Assembly: GCA_009785335.1 (NCBI GenBank)
Contig: WQWM01000019.1
Coordinates: 1-41,455 of the forward strand
Direction of reading: 5' to 3'
From: Oscillospiraceae bacterium
GTDB lineage: Bacteria > Bacillota > Clostridia > Oscillospirales > Acutalibacteraceae
DNA: 41,455 bases
A program made the position numbers and the translations under genes. The notes under the pieces are model-generated. The model did no database searches. It had not been told where the DNA came from and was given only the letters and a program-made list of their open reading frames with translations. Below are positions 15,221 through 23,493 of the stretch, piece by piece; position 1 is the stretch's first letter; each line of letters starts with the position of its first letter.

Positions 15221-15791
15221 AACATTCATTACCGCACACGCGGGTGCCCTAGGCACTCTCTCCAACACTTTGCACTCGGTTGAAACCGCACTAGCTTGCC
15301 CCGGCGTGGATTGCATTGAAGTGGATGTGCGCTTTTTGCCCTGCGGCACCCCCGCACTGGGGCATGATCGGGTGAATGAATCATCGGTAAAGCTTAGCGA
15401 GGTGTTCGCGCTGCTGCAAGGCAATGCCTGCAACATCAATCTGGACATGAAGGCGTTTTCGCACTTGCCGGAAGTCGTCAAACTCGTTGATATGCATGGG
15501 CTTTCGCAACGTGCATTCTTCACTGGCCTGCGCGAAAACGACTTGCCTATATCCGGTCTGCCCTACTACCTCAACAGCAAAGATTGCGATGCAGCCGTTA
15601 AACTTGGTGCCATTGGCATCAATATTCACCACAGCAAATGCAGCAAAAGATTGCTTCGCCGCGCGCGTGAACTGGGGCTACTGGTCAGCGTGTGGACGGT
15701 TGACAATCCGCGTCACATGCGCAAACTGCGCCGGCTTGGCGTGGATAACATTACCACACGTCACCCTGATGTGTGTGCAGGGATTGAATAA
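15213..15791 (+). CDS. glycerophosphodiester phosphodiesterase-like protein with altered active site
   Basis: A 192-residue TIM-barrel protein of the GDPD family. The fold marks are visible: ITAHAGALG at the start of strand 1, CIEVDVRFL with the metal-binding acidic pair, LGHD, and VSVWTVDNPRHMRKLRRLGVDNI near the end. The catalytic HR pair of strand 1 is HA here, and the usual PENT is LSNT, so ordinary phosphodiester cleavage is doubtful. It overlaps the upstream gene by 8 bp, implying cotranscription with it and the gene after. Shorter than typical GDPDs (about 240). Confidence 0.8.
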   Translation: MHKTFITAHAGALGTLSNTLHSVETALACPGVDCIEVDVRFLPCGTPALGHDRVNESSVKLSEVFALLQGNACNINLDMKAFSHLPEVVKLVDMHGLSQRAFFTGLRENDLPISGLPYYLNSKDCDAAVKLGAIGINIHHSKCSKRLLRRARELGLLVSVWTVDNPRHMRKLRRLGVDNITTRHPDVCAGIE

Positions 15792-15793
15792 TC

Positions 15794-17248
15794 ATGCGTT
15801 TCGATCACAGTTTTATTCATTTTTTATGCATCGAGTTACAACAACTCGTGGGCACGCGCATAGACAAAATCCACCAGCCCGCCAAAGACGAGCTGGTGCT
15901 GCATCTGCGCAGCCGTGAGGGTAATTTTCGCCTGCTCATTTGCGTCAACCAAGCACGCATGCGCGCCGGATTGATCACCACACAGCCCGAAAATCCGCCG
16001 CAACCTACCATGTTTTGCATGCTGCTGCGCAAGCACCTCACCGGCGCAAAAATCACGGCCATCACCAAGCCGCCGCACGAGCGCATGCTGCGATTCGAAC
16101 TAGCCGGCACCAACGAAATCGGGCTGCCCACACAGTTTTCACTGCTTGCAGAGTTCACCGGGCGGCACGCGAATATCATCGTGCTGCGTGAGGACGGCAC
16201 CATCCTCGAAGCCATTCGACGGGTGGATTTTTCGCAAAGCACGCGGGCGATTCTGCCCGGTTTGCCCTACGAAATGCCGCCGAACAATACCACACAGCCA
16301 AGCGAGCTCATCCCGCCAAACATCGGCGATTGCGAAAGTTACTCGCACTTTTTAGCGCAACATTTTGCCCAAGCCGACCAAACGCAGCGGCAAAAGCAGC
16401 GCATGGCAGAGCTGCTCAAGCTGTGCGAAACGCGGGCTGCCCGGGCCAAGCGACGCGCCGAAACCCAAGCCCGCGATCTCGCTGTCGCCGAAAACCGCGA
16501 GCATTTACGCGTGGCTGCAGAGCTGATTTTGGCAAACCAGCATCGGCTGCAACGCGGCGCAACCAGCTATGAGCTGGAGAATTACTACGACGAAAACCGC
16601 CCGCTCACCATCGCCGCAGATCCCGCGCTTTCGCCCGCACAAAACGCGCAACGTTATTACAAAAAGTTCAACAAAGCGAAACGAGCCGCACAACTGCTCA
16701 GCGGGCTGATTACACAGGCGCAGGCCGAAGCCGAGTATCTGGACAGCGTGCTGGACTTGCTGCAACGTGCCGAGACGCTCATCGACGTAGAGACGTTGCG
16801 TGCTGAACTGGAGCAGCAGGGCTATATCAAAACGAAACCCGCAAAAACAAGCGCGAAGCGACCAAAAGCCTTGCCGCCGATTGAATACCGCACCAGCAAC
16901 GGCTTGCGTGTTGCCGCCGGACGAAACAACACACAAAATGACCACCTCACCTTCAAGCTCGCCCGCGGGCAAGATCTTTGGCTGCACGTGAAGGATTATC
17001 CCGGCTCGCACGTCATATTATTTACAGAGGGGCAGCAACCCAGCGAGCGTTGCATCACCCAGGCCGCCGAAATTGCCGCATGGCACAGCAAGGCACGCGG
17101 CCGCGCAACAGTAAGCTTCACCCCTGTGAAAGCCGTAAAAAAATTCCCCGGCGCAGCACCCGGTCAAGTGATGATCAACAGCTACCAAACCCTGCTTGCC
17201 GTCCCTACGCAGGAAAGCATTGCGTTACTTTTTTTGCAAAAAAAGTAA
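15794..17248 (+). CDS. rqcH: NFACT / RqcH-like ribosome quality control protein
   Basis: A 484-residue NFACT protein, formerly called fibronectin-binding. RqcH binds stalled 50S subunits and recruits tRNA-Ala for alanine tailing. Seen are the NFACT-N domain (RIDKIHQPAKDELVLHLR, MFCMLLRKHLTGAKI), a coiled-coil middle, YYKKFNKAKRA and the NFACT-R segment DLWLHVKDYPGSHVIL. The usual Asp-Arg pair of NFACT-N appears as Glu-Arg (PHERML). It is about 90 residues shorter than B. subtilis RqcH, mostly in the middle. The last residues (LLFLQKK) and the TAA stop are read from a repeat hairpin. It starts 2 bp after the preceding stop. Confidence 0.9.
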   Translation: MRFDHSFIHFLCIELQQLVGTRIDKIHQPAKDELVLHLRSREGNFRLLICVNQARMRAGLITTQPENPPQPTMFCMLLRKHLTGAKITAITKPPHERMLRFELAGTNEIGLPTQFSLLAEFTGRHANIIVLREDGTILEAIRRVDFSQSTRAILPGLPYEMPPNNTTQPSELIPPNIGDCESYSHFLAQHFAQADQTQRQKQRMAELLKLCETRAARAKRRAETQARDLAVAENREHLRVAAELILANQHRLQRGATSYELENYYDENRPLTIAADPALSPAQNAQRYYKKFNKAKRAAQLLSGLITQAQAEAEYLDSVLDLLQRAETLIDVETLRAELEQQGYIKTKPAKTSAKRPKALPPIEYRTSNGLRVAAGRNNTQNDHLTFKLARGQDLWLHVKDYPGSHVILFTEGQQPSERCITQAAEIAAWHSKARGRATVSFTPVKAVKKFPGAAPGQVMINSYQTLLAVPTQESIALLFLQKK

Positions 17249-17277
17249 CCAAAAAAACCTAGCCGCCTTCGGCGATG
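17224..17277. repeat. poly-T/poly-A hairpin element over the rqcH stop codon
   Basis: A perfect 26-bp palindrome, arms GTTACTTTTTTTG and CAAAAAAAGTAAC (17224-17249), containing the TAA at 17246-17248. It is followed by CAAAAAAACCTAGCCGCC and TTCGGCGATGG. Orientation is reversed relative to the copies in front of genes, so the hairpin again faces the gene. Confidence 0.85.
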
Positions 17278-17327
17278 GAGTTTTATGGGGTTATTAAGAG
17301 GATTATGATAAGCTGAAGAAGCAAGCC

Positions 17328-17394
17328 TTAGCTCCTTCCTCTGGAAGGAGCTGGCACGCCTCGGGCGTGACTGAGGAAGGCTCGCGGAGCGACA
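17328..17394. repeat. GC-rich palindromic module, complete copy
   Basis: CTCCTTCCTCTGGAAGGAG, CTGGCACGCCTCGGGCGTG, ACTGAGGAAGG, CTCGCGGAGCGA. This is the clearest full example of the family. Confidence 0.85.
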
Positions 17395-17430
17395 GTTCAA
17401 TTGCGAAAAAACACAAATAAAGGGACCGTC

Positions 17431-17868
17431 ATGGACAAAGTTGACCAAAAAATCTTGCAGATATTGAGCAAAGATGCGCGCGCACGTGCTTCAGAAATGA
17501 GCCAGCAGGTGAATCTTTCGCCCTCGGCTGTGATTGACCGCATGCGTCGTTTTGAAGAGCGCGGCGTGATTGCAGGCTACACCGTGCAAGTCAATTACAA
17601 TGCGCTGGGCTATGGCATTCGCGCGTGGTTGCATGTGCAGTTGGAGCACGCCAGACATGCTGAGAGTTTTGCAGCACATATGCAGCACATGCCCGGCTTG
17701 CTCAGTTGCGATTACCTCACCGGCGAGTTCGATTTTCTGCTGCAAGCGGTTGTGCGCAACACGCAGGAGCTTGACCAACTGCACCGCACCATCAGCAGCA
17801 TCGAACATGTGACAACGGTAACAACGCATGTGGTGCTGCGCGAAATTGATTGCGCTGCGGTGATTTAG
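17431..17868 (+). CDS. Lrp/AsnC-family transcription regulator
   Basis: A 145-residue regulator with an N-terminal winged helix (VDQKILQILSKDARARASEMSQ; LSPSAVIDRMRRFEERGVI) and a C-terminal RAM ligand-binding domain (LLSCDYLTGEFDFLLQAVV; VTTVTTHVVLREI). Such proteins usually sense amino acids. The ATG at 17431 has AAAGGGA 7 nt upstream; the longer frame from 17401 starts in a repeat edge. No target or partner gene is evident. Confidence 0.92.
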   Translation: MDKVDQKILQILSKDARARASEMSQQVNLSPSAVIDRMRRFEERGVIAGYTVQVNYNALGYGIRAWLHVQLEHARHAESFAAHMQHMPGLLSCDYLTGEFDFLLQAVVRNTQELDQLHRTISSIEHVTTVTTHVVLREIDCAAVI

Positions 17869-17886
17869 CCTTTCGCACAAAAACCG

Positions 17887-17902
17887 TGTTTCACGTGAAA
17901 CA
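17887..17902. promoter_or_regulatory. parS: parS chromosome-partition site
   Basis: TGTTTCACGTGAAACA is a perfect 16-bp palindrome that matches the known ParB/Spo0J binding consensus (TGTTNCACGTGAAACA). It lies between genes, 18 bp after the Lrp-type stop codon. parS sites usually cluster around oriC. No parA or parB gene is in the window. Confidence 0.88.
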
Positions 17903-17931
17903 TTTTACCCGTTCACACAGTCTGCAAAATC

Positions 17932-18044
17932 CTCGCTCCGCGAGCCTTCTCGCTGATACGTGTGGCGGCCCCCTCTACTTTGTGAACGCTAAGGCGTCCA
18001 AAAGTCACGCTACGCGTGCCAGCTCCCCCGCAAGCGGTGGAGCC
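17932..18044. repeat. composite GC-rich module, inverted orientation
   Basis: CGCTCCGCGAGCCTTCTC, an arm ACTTTGTGAACGC, CACGCTACGCGTG, GCCAGCTCCCCCGCAAGCG. It is followed by the CTTTGGCAATACCTACACAC linker (18043-18062) that joins modules to hairpin elements elsewhere. Confidence 0.7.
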
Positions 18045-18075
18045 TTTGGCAATACCTACACACCCCTATCAAAAT

Positions 18076-18125
18076 CCACCGCGAAGCGGCATAAAGTTTT
18101 TTGGTTCTTTTTTTCAAAAAAGAAC
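18076..18125. repeat. poly-T/poly-A hairpin element upstream of the GH3 gene
   Basis: CCACCGCGAAGCGG, ATAAAGTTTTTTGG, then hairpin arms GTTCTTTTTT (18104-18113) and AAAAAAGAAC (18116-18125), loop TC. AAGAAAAGGAGGAG follows and provides the next ribosome binding site. Confidence 0.88.
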
Positions 18126-18145
18126 AAGAAAAGGAGGAGCCCACC

Positions 18146-20626
18146 ATGCGCCAACAAGCACAAGAACTCGTCACCAAGCTAACCACCGAGGAAAAACTGC
18201 TGCTGATCAAAGGCATGGGCAGCTGGCACACGCACCCCATTGAACGCCTTGACCTGCCCAGCATCATGATGGCCGATGGTCCGCACGGCCTGCGCAAGCA
18301 AGACCAAGGCGGCGACAATCCCATGGGTTTGGGCAAAAGCGTGCAGACCGTTTGCTTCCCCACCGCAAGCGGCACGGGCGCATCGTTTGACCGTGACCTG
18401 CTGCATCGGCTGGGCGAAACCCTTGGCCAAGCATGTCGCGCACACGAGCTTGGCGTATTACTTGGTCCCGGCGTAAACATCAAACGTTCGCCCTTGTGCG
18501 GCCGCAATTTTGAGTATTTCTCCGAAGACCCGTATCTCAGCAGCGAAATGGCGGTGAGCTATACCCAGGGCCTGCAAGCGCAAGGCGTTGGCGTCAGCAT
18601 CAAGCATTTTGCCGCCAACAACCAAGAAAAGCGCCGCATGACCACACAATCTGTGGTAGACGAACGCGCCATGCGCGAAATCTATCTGCCGTCGTTCGAG
18701 CAAACTGTCAAGCGTGCCGACCCATGGACGGTCATGTGCGCCTACAACCGCCTGTTTGATGGCATCTATTGCAGCGAAAACAAGCGTCTGCTCACTGAAA
18801 TCCTGCGCGACGAATGGGGCTTTAAGGGTCTTGTGGTCAGCGACTGGGGTGCGGTGAGCGATCGCGTGGCAGGCATTGAAGCTGGGCTCGACCTAGAAAT
18901 GCCCGATAGCCGCAACCTGCACACCGATTTAATCACCGACGCGTTGAATGATAACACGCTCAGCCAAGCCGCGCTAGACGAAGCCGCCGCCCGCGTGATT
19001 GAACTAGTATTGCGTGCCGTTGAGGGTGCCGCACAAGCCGTTGAACTTGACGCACAACGCCCTGAATGCCCCGAAGAACTGAACAAGCGCGATCATGCTC
19101 TTGCGCGTGAAATCGCGCGCGACACCATGGTGTTGCTGCAAAACGATGGCGTGCTGCCACTAAACCGTGAGCAAGAGGGCGTGGCGTTTATCGGCGGCTT
19201 TGCCAAGCAGCCGCGTGTGCAAGGCGGCGGCAGCTCACACGTGAATGCCTACCACGTGGCTTCGGCCTTTGAAACCGCAACAGCGGAAGGTCTTAACTTT
19301 GAGTATGCTGAGGGCTTTGGTGCCGCGGATTATAACTACGACGTGGTGAAAGCGCAAGCAGCCATAGAATTGGCGCAACGCAGCGAAATGGTGGTGGTAT
19401 TCGCCGGGCTGCCCGAAAGCATGGACAGCGAAGGCGCCGACCGCAAACATCTTGACTTGCCGCCCTGCCAAAACCAACTGATTGCAGAGCTGGCCGCCGT
19501 GCAAAAAAATATCGTGGTGGTGCTGTGCAACGGTGCGCCTGTGCGCATGCCTTGGGCGGGCGAAGTGCGCGCGATTCTCGAAAGCTATCTGGCGGGCGAG
19601 GCCGTGGGCGAAGCACAAATCGACCTGCTTTATGGCACTTATTCCCCCAACGCAAAGCTGGCCGAAACCTTCCCCCTGCGCCTGCAAGACACCCCCTGCT
19701 TCGGCAACTTCCCCGGCGGCACCGCCACGGTGGAATATCGCGAAAGCATTTTTGTGGGTTACCGTTACTACGACAAAGCCGAGAAAGATGTGCTGTTCCC
19801 CTTTGGGCATGGCCTGAGCTACAGCACATTTGAATATACCAACCTGCGCGTGAGCCGCAAAAACATCACGCCTGACGACACCGTGAGTGTGAGCGTGACC
19901 ATCACCAACACAGGCAGCTTTGGTGCCGCCGAAGTGGTGCAATTTTACGTGAGCGCACCTGAAGATGCAAGCGTTTTCCGTGCTCCGCAAGAGCTCAAGC
20001 AATTCGCGAAGGTGTGGCTGAAAGCAGGCGAGAAAAAACGAGTGACCGTCACCCTCGACAGCCGTGCCTTTGCATACTACCACGTTGGACTGAAAGGCTG
20101 GCATTGCGCGCCGGGTGAATATGCTATCCACGCCGCCGCCAGCAGCCGTGACATTCGGCTGAGCAGCAGCGTGAACATGCAAAACGAAGCGGCAGATGCA
20201 CCCTATCCTGCCCTGCCTTGTTATGCGCAAGGCCTCGTGCATGCGATTCCCGACTGCGAATTCGAGGCCGTGTTGGGCCATGAAATCCCGCTTGCGAACT
20301 TCCCCAGCCCGCGCACACTCACTTGGGATAGCACCCTTGAAGACGCGCAGCAAAGTCCATTTGGTCGCCTGCTGATGAAAATCATCGACATTGCCTTCCC
20401 CATTGTGGCGGGCATTGCCAAAGATACCATCGGCGACGCCAGCGGCATGAAAGATGCCGTGACGGAAATGCCTGTGCGCTCCATTGCCATGTGGAGCGGT
20501 GGCTTGATTGACCGCCGCATGGTGGAGGCACTGGTGAGCATCTTCAACGAAGAAGAATACTTGCGCTCGGCCTGCGAGCTGATTGCAGGCGGTGTGCGTG
20601 CGGTGAAGACGCTGGTTTGCAAATAG
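18146..20626 (+). CDS. glycoside hydrolase family 3 beta-glucosidase
   Basis: An 826-residue GH3 enzyme that removes terminal beta-D-glucosyl (or related) residues from oligosaccharides. Seen are MADGPHGLRK, GPGVNIKRSPLCGRNFEYFS, KHFAANNQEKRR and the nucleophile Asp233 in VVSDWGAV. A C-terminal sandwich domain (DTMVLLQNDGVLPL; VVVFAGLPESMDSEGADR), an Fn3-like domain (about 600-680, TITNTGSFGAAEVVQFYV) and an extra helical C-terminal part of about 140 residues follow. No signal peptide, so it is probably cytoplasmic and acts on imported sugars. AAAGGAGGAG lies just before the ATG. No transporter is adjacent. Confidence 0.94.
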   Translation: MRQQAQELVTKLTTEEKLLLIKGMGSWHTHPIERLDLPSIMMADGPHGLRKQDQGGDNPMGLGKSVQTVCFPTASGTGASFDRDLLHRLGETLGQACRAHELGVLLGPGVNIKRSPLCGRNFEYFSEDPYLSSEMAVSYTQGLQAQGVGVSIKHFAANNQEKRRMTTQSVVDERAMREIYLPSFEQTVKRADPWTVMCAYNRLFDGIYCSENKRLLTEILRDEWGFKGLVVSDWGAVSDRVAGIEAGLDLEMPDSRNLHTDLITDALNDNTLSQAALDEAAARVIELVLRAVEGAAQAVELDAQRPECPEELNKRDHALAREIARDTMVLLQNDGVLPLNREQEGVAFIGGFAKQPRVQGGGSSHVNAYHVASAFETATAEGLNFEYAEGFGAADYNYDVVKAQAAIELAQRSEMVVVFAGLPESMDSEGADRKHLDLPPCQNQLIAELAAVQKNIVVVLCNGAPVRMPWAGEVRAILESYLAGEAVGEAQIDLLYGTYSPNAKLAETFPLRLQDTPCFGNFPGGTATVEYRESIFVGYRYYDKAEKDVLFPFGHGLSYSTFEYTNLRVSRKNITPDDTVSVSVTITNTGSFGAAEVVQFYVSAPEDASVFRAPQELKQFAKVWLKAGEKKRVTVTLDSRAFAYYHVGLKGWHCAPGEYAIHAAASSRDIRLSSSVNMQNEAADAPYPALPCYAQGLVHAIPDCEFEAVLGHEIPLANFPSPRTLTWDSTLEDAQQSPFGRLLMKIIDIAFPIVAGIAKDTIGDASGMKDAVTEMPVRSIAMWSGGLIDRRMVEALVSIFNEEEYLRSACELIAGGVRAVKTLVCK

Positions 20627-20663
20627 CAACACTCTCGCTCGCAAATTATGATGAGACTTTCGG

Positions 20664-20775
20664 GCGGCAAAATTGCCGCCCCTACATGCTGACGCCGGCG
20701 ACTTCGCAATTATCGCTCCGCGAACCTTCCTCAGACCGCGCGACGCGGCCAACTCCTTCCCAAGGAAGGGGCCAA
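20664..20775. repeat. TGTAGGGGCGG module followed by a GC-rich module
   Basis: CGGGCGGCAAAATTGCCGCC with a CCTACATGCTGACG edge (the same edge as at 33783) is followed by CGCTCCGCGAACCTTCCTC, a CGCGCGACGCGG stem and CTCCTTCCCAAGGAAGG. Confidence 0.75.
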
Positions 20776-20804
20776 GGCTTTCTTCTTCAACTCTCATCAA
20801 TCAT

Positions 20805-20853
20805 CCCCCGCGAAGCGACTGAAGTTTTTTGGTTCTTTTTTTCAAAAAAGAAC
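20805..20853. repeat. poly-T/poly-A hairpin element upstream of the membrane-protein pair
   Basis: CCCCGCGAAGCGACTGAAG, TTTTTTGG, then arms GTTCTTTTTT and AAAAAAGAAC (20832-20853). It ends 15 bp before the GTG start. Confidence 0.85.
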
Positions 20854-20868
20854 AAGAAAGGCTATATC

Positions 20869-21441
20869 GTGAAAAAACCATTTCGTATTTGGATTGCTAC
20901 GGCAGGCGGGCTAGCTGCTTTGCTTGCTGCAACGTGGTTGTTTTTTATGCTGAGCAGCTTTGGCTTTGTGCACATGACGGTGTTGCATTGGCTGCTGTTT
21001 GCCAGCGGCATAAATCTGCTGGTTGCGCTCAGCATGTGGCTATGTCGTGAAAAACTGCGCACAGGCGGCGCGAAAATCGCGCTGACCATCGTCTCGGTGT
21101 TGGCGGGGCTGGCGGTAGCGTTTGTGTTCTTCATGGTTTCGATTTTCATGGCTATGGGCGCTACGACGATGTACACGCGCTACACGATTTCGCGCTCACC
21201 CGAAGGCAGCAACCGTGTGATTATCTATCAAACCGGCTTTGACCATGATGTGCTGGTGGCTAGCCCGATGGTGAACCGCTGGGTGTATCGCCGCGGGCCA
21301 ACGCATTGGCTTGGCGTGCGCGGCTGGCATTATACTCCGCAGATTGAGTGGCTGGGTGAGTATCGTGCCAGAGTGCGGTTGCTAAGCTATGGCGGCGAAG
21401 AGCTTGATTTGCCTGATGGCTCCATTGTGGTGGAGTTTTAA
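20869..21441 (+). CDS. membrane protein, first of a related pair
   Basis: A 190-residue protein with three hydrophobic spans in its first half (residues about 8-30, 38-58, 64-92) and a soluble C-terminal half. Not a family I recognise. It resembles the next gene: both begin K-x-F-R-I/V-W, have the motif VNRW in the C-terminal half and end IVVEF. The start is a GTG preceded by AGAAAGG; the longer frame runs through repeat DNA. Function unknown. Confidence 0.75.
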   Translation: MKKPFRIWIATAGGLAALLAATWLFFMLSSFGFVHMTVLHWLLFASGINLLVALSMWLCREKLRTGGAKIALTIVSVLAGLAVAFVFFMVSIFMAMGATTMYTRYTISRSPEGSNRVIIYQTGFDHDVLVASPMVNRWVYRRGPTHWLGVRGWHYTPQIEWLGEYRARVRLLSYGGEELDLPDGSIVVEF

Positions 21442-21499
21442 GTCGCTTCGCTGTGTCCTATTATAGGCACATAAAAGTCAAAAACAGAAAGGGTCAACC

Positions 21500-22087
21500 A
21501 TGACAAAAGCATTTCGGGTTTGGCTGGGCATTGCAGCAGGATTAGCTGCGTTAAGCATGAGCATCACAATATTCTTTTTTGTGGGTCCTTATGTTCTTAA
21601 TAGCCCAAGTGCTCTTAAATGGTTGCACTTAGTTACCTTTGTGTGTGCATTACATGCGGTGGTTACCTTTACCATCTGGGTATACCGCACAAAACTACGC
21701 CGCAAGGGAGCGCAGGACGCGTTCATTGTTACCGTTATTATCGTCATGATAATCGCAAGCCTTTTCTTTTGGGGGGCTCATTTCGAAGAAGTTAGAAGCC
21801 TTCCGCGAGGAAGAAATGCACCAGTCACCATCGAACATTCGCCTAACGGTGCGCACCAGCTCCTTGTGTACTACGAATCATCGCTGCCCACCTCCGTACG
21901 AGCAACCCGTGTGGTGAACCGCTGGATGTTTGTGCGCACACCTTTCATTCGCATGGGCGACCAAAGCGATCTTTTGGGCTGGCCCGAATTCGTGATCACA
22001 TGGGAAAGCAACTATCGCGCTGAAGTGCAGGTGTGGTACGGCCAGATACAACCCCAACCGCCAATCATCGTGGAGTTCCCTCAATGA
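21500..22087 (+). CDS. membrane protein, second of a related pair
   Basis: A 195-residue paralogue of the upstream gene with the same three-span N-terminus and soluble C-terminal part (IEHSPNGAHQLLVYYES; VVNRWMFVRTP; PIIVEF). AGAAAGGG precedes the ATG. Its base composition is somewhat more AT-rich than its neighbours. The stop overlaps the next start as ATGA, so it is coupled to the flavoprotein gene. Confidence 0.75.
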   Translation: MTKAFRVWLGIAAGLAALSMSITIFFFVGPYVLNSPSALKWLHLVTFVCALHAVVTFTIWVYRTKLRRKGAQDAFIVTVIIVMIIASLFFWGAHFEEVRSLPRGRNAPVTIEHSPNGAHQLLVYYESSLPTSVRATRVVNRWMFVRTPFIRMGDQSDLLGWPEFVITWESNYRAEVQVWYGQIQPQPPIIVEFPQ

Positions 22088-23193
22088 AGCATGACTTAAT
22101 CATCATCGGCGCAGGCGCAAGCGGCTTGGCGGCGGCAATCACCGTTGCGCAGGCTGGCAGTCGCGTGCTTGTGTTGGAGCGCATGCCGCGCGCTGGGAAG
22201 AAAATCCTGGCCACCGGCAACGGCCGCTGCAACGTGAGCAATCGCCACGCCGCCACGCATGACTACCACAACAAACACTTCGCTGCCCCGGCCATGCAAG
22301 CCTTTGGGACAACGGAGTGCGAAGCGTTTTTTCACGCGCTGGGGCTCGCTCTTTGGGAAGACGAAGCCGGTCGGTTATACCCACGCAGCAACATGGCCTC
22401 GGGAGTGCTGGATGCCTTGCGCTTTGGCGCGGCACGCGCTGGTGTGGAGATTTTGTGTGACACAGCGGCAACGCAACTGAACCAAACGAGCGGCGGTTTT
22501 ACGGTCAATCACCATCTGCATGCCAAGCGCGTGATTGTGGCTGCAGGCGGCTGCGCTGCACCCGCACATGGCAGCGATGGCTCGGGTTTTGCGCTGCTGC
22601 GCAGTGTTGGCCATGCGATCATCACGCCGAAACCCGCGCTGGTGCAGTTGAGATGCGACTCGCCGCTGCTGCCTAGCTTGAAAGGTTTACGCGTGCGGGC
22701 AACTGCAAGACTAGTTCAGCGCGATAAAATGTTGCGCGAAAGTGAGGGCGAAATTCTCTTCACCGACGATGGACTTTCGGGCATTGCAGCCATGGAGCTT
22801 TCACTTGCATATCGCCCCGGCTGCACCATCGAGCTGGATTTGTTGCCTGACTACACGCACGAGCAGTTGCAGCACTTGCTTGCAACGTGGCAGACTGATT
22901 TGCCGCTAGCGGGTTTACTGCCTCGGCGTGTTGCGCAAGCGGTGGTGAAGAGCGGGCAGAGTGCAAAAAAATTCGCGTTCCCTGTGGTGGGAACACGTGA
23001 TTTTTCGCATGCGCAAATCACTGCCGGCGGTGCAGATGTGCGCGAATTTGACCCGCACACCCTGCAATCGCGCGTGGTACCGGGACTGTTTTGCTGCGGC
23101 GAAGTGCTTGATGTGCACGGTGGTTGCGGCGGGTTCAATCTGCATTGGGCGTGGGCAAGCGGGGTGCTGGCCGGCCTAAGCTCGCATCGCTAG
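22084..23193 (+). CDS. HI0933/YhiN-family FAD-dependent oxidoreductase
   Basis: A 369-residue flavoprotein with the FAD Rossmann motif IIIGAGASGLAAAI (4-17), the family signature PRAGKKILATGNGRCNVSN (about 38-56), a C-terminal FAD contact PGLFCCGEVLDVHGGCGGFN and the middle segment LFTDDGLSG. The natural substrate of most family members is unknown. Slightly shorter than the usual 400-plus residues. Coupled (ATGA) to the preceding membrane protein. Confidence 0.9.
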   Translation: MKHDLIIIGAGASGLAAAITVAQAGSRVLVLERMPRAGKKILATGNGRCNVSNRHAATHDYHNKHFAAPAMQAFGTTECEAFFHALGLALWEDEAGRLYPRSNMASGVLDALRFGAARAGVEILCDTAATQLNQTSGGFTVNHHLHAKRVIVAAGGCAAPAHGSDGSGFALLRSVGHAIITPKPALVQLRCDSPLLPSLKGLRVRATARLVQRDKMLRESEGEILFTDDGLSGIAAMELSLAYRPGCTIELDLLPDYTHEQLQHLLATWQTDLPLAGLLPRRVAQAVVKSGQSAKKFAFPVVGTRDFSHAQITAGGADVREFDPHTLQSRVVPGLFCCGEVLDVHGGCGGFNLHWAWASGVLAGLSSHR

Positions 23194-23351
23194 GTTGCCG
23201 CGGGCAACTCATTCAAATGTGCGCATGAGTTTGCGTGCAAGTTTGCTTGCAACTTAGTATGCGAAAGCGAGTGAATACGCGATTTTTGGCGAACATTTCG
23301 TAGCGATGTAAAGTGAATTTCTTGCTGCTGTAAAGTGCCGAAATTGCAGAG

Positions 23352-23381
23352 TTTTTCACTGTTTCCACAAAGTTATCCACA
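23352..23381 (+). promoter_or_regulatory. triplet of DnaA-box-like 9-mers
   Basis: TTTTTCACT (23352-23360), GTTTCCACA (23361-23369) and TTATCCACA (23373-23381), all in one direction; the last is a perfect consensus DnaA box. A triplet with the same order and nearly the same spacing lies at 40793-40824. It sits in a 300-bp gap between two converging genes, so a promoter role is unlikely. Otherwise the gap holds an AT-rich stretch and no gene. Confidence 0.6.
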
Positions 23382-23493
23382 GAATATCCTGTCTAGGCCT
23401 AGGACTCACCGTGTTTTTTTCTGCATATCGTGCATTTAACCGAATTTTTTCCAGTCAGCGTTCACCGTTTTCTTCCAATCTTTTTGCAAGTTT

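Noticed and set aside
8219..18125. CRISPR array or integron cassette array
   Set aside because: The repeats are palindromic modules at irregular distances with no spacers, cas genes, integrase or attC-like sites, and they bound housekeeping genes.
19235..20800. A 521-codon frame antisense to the GH3 gene
   Set aside because: It is a shadow of a gene with intact catalytic motifs; it has no ribosome binding site and extends into repeats.
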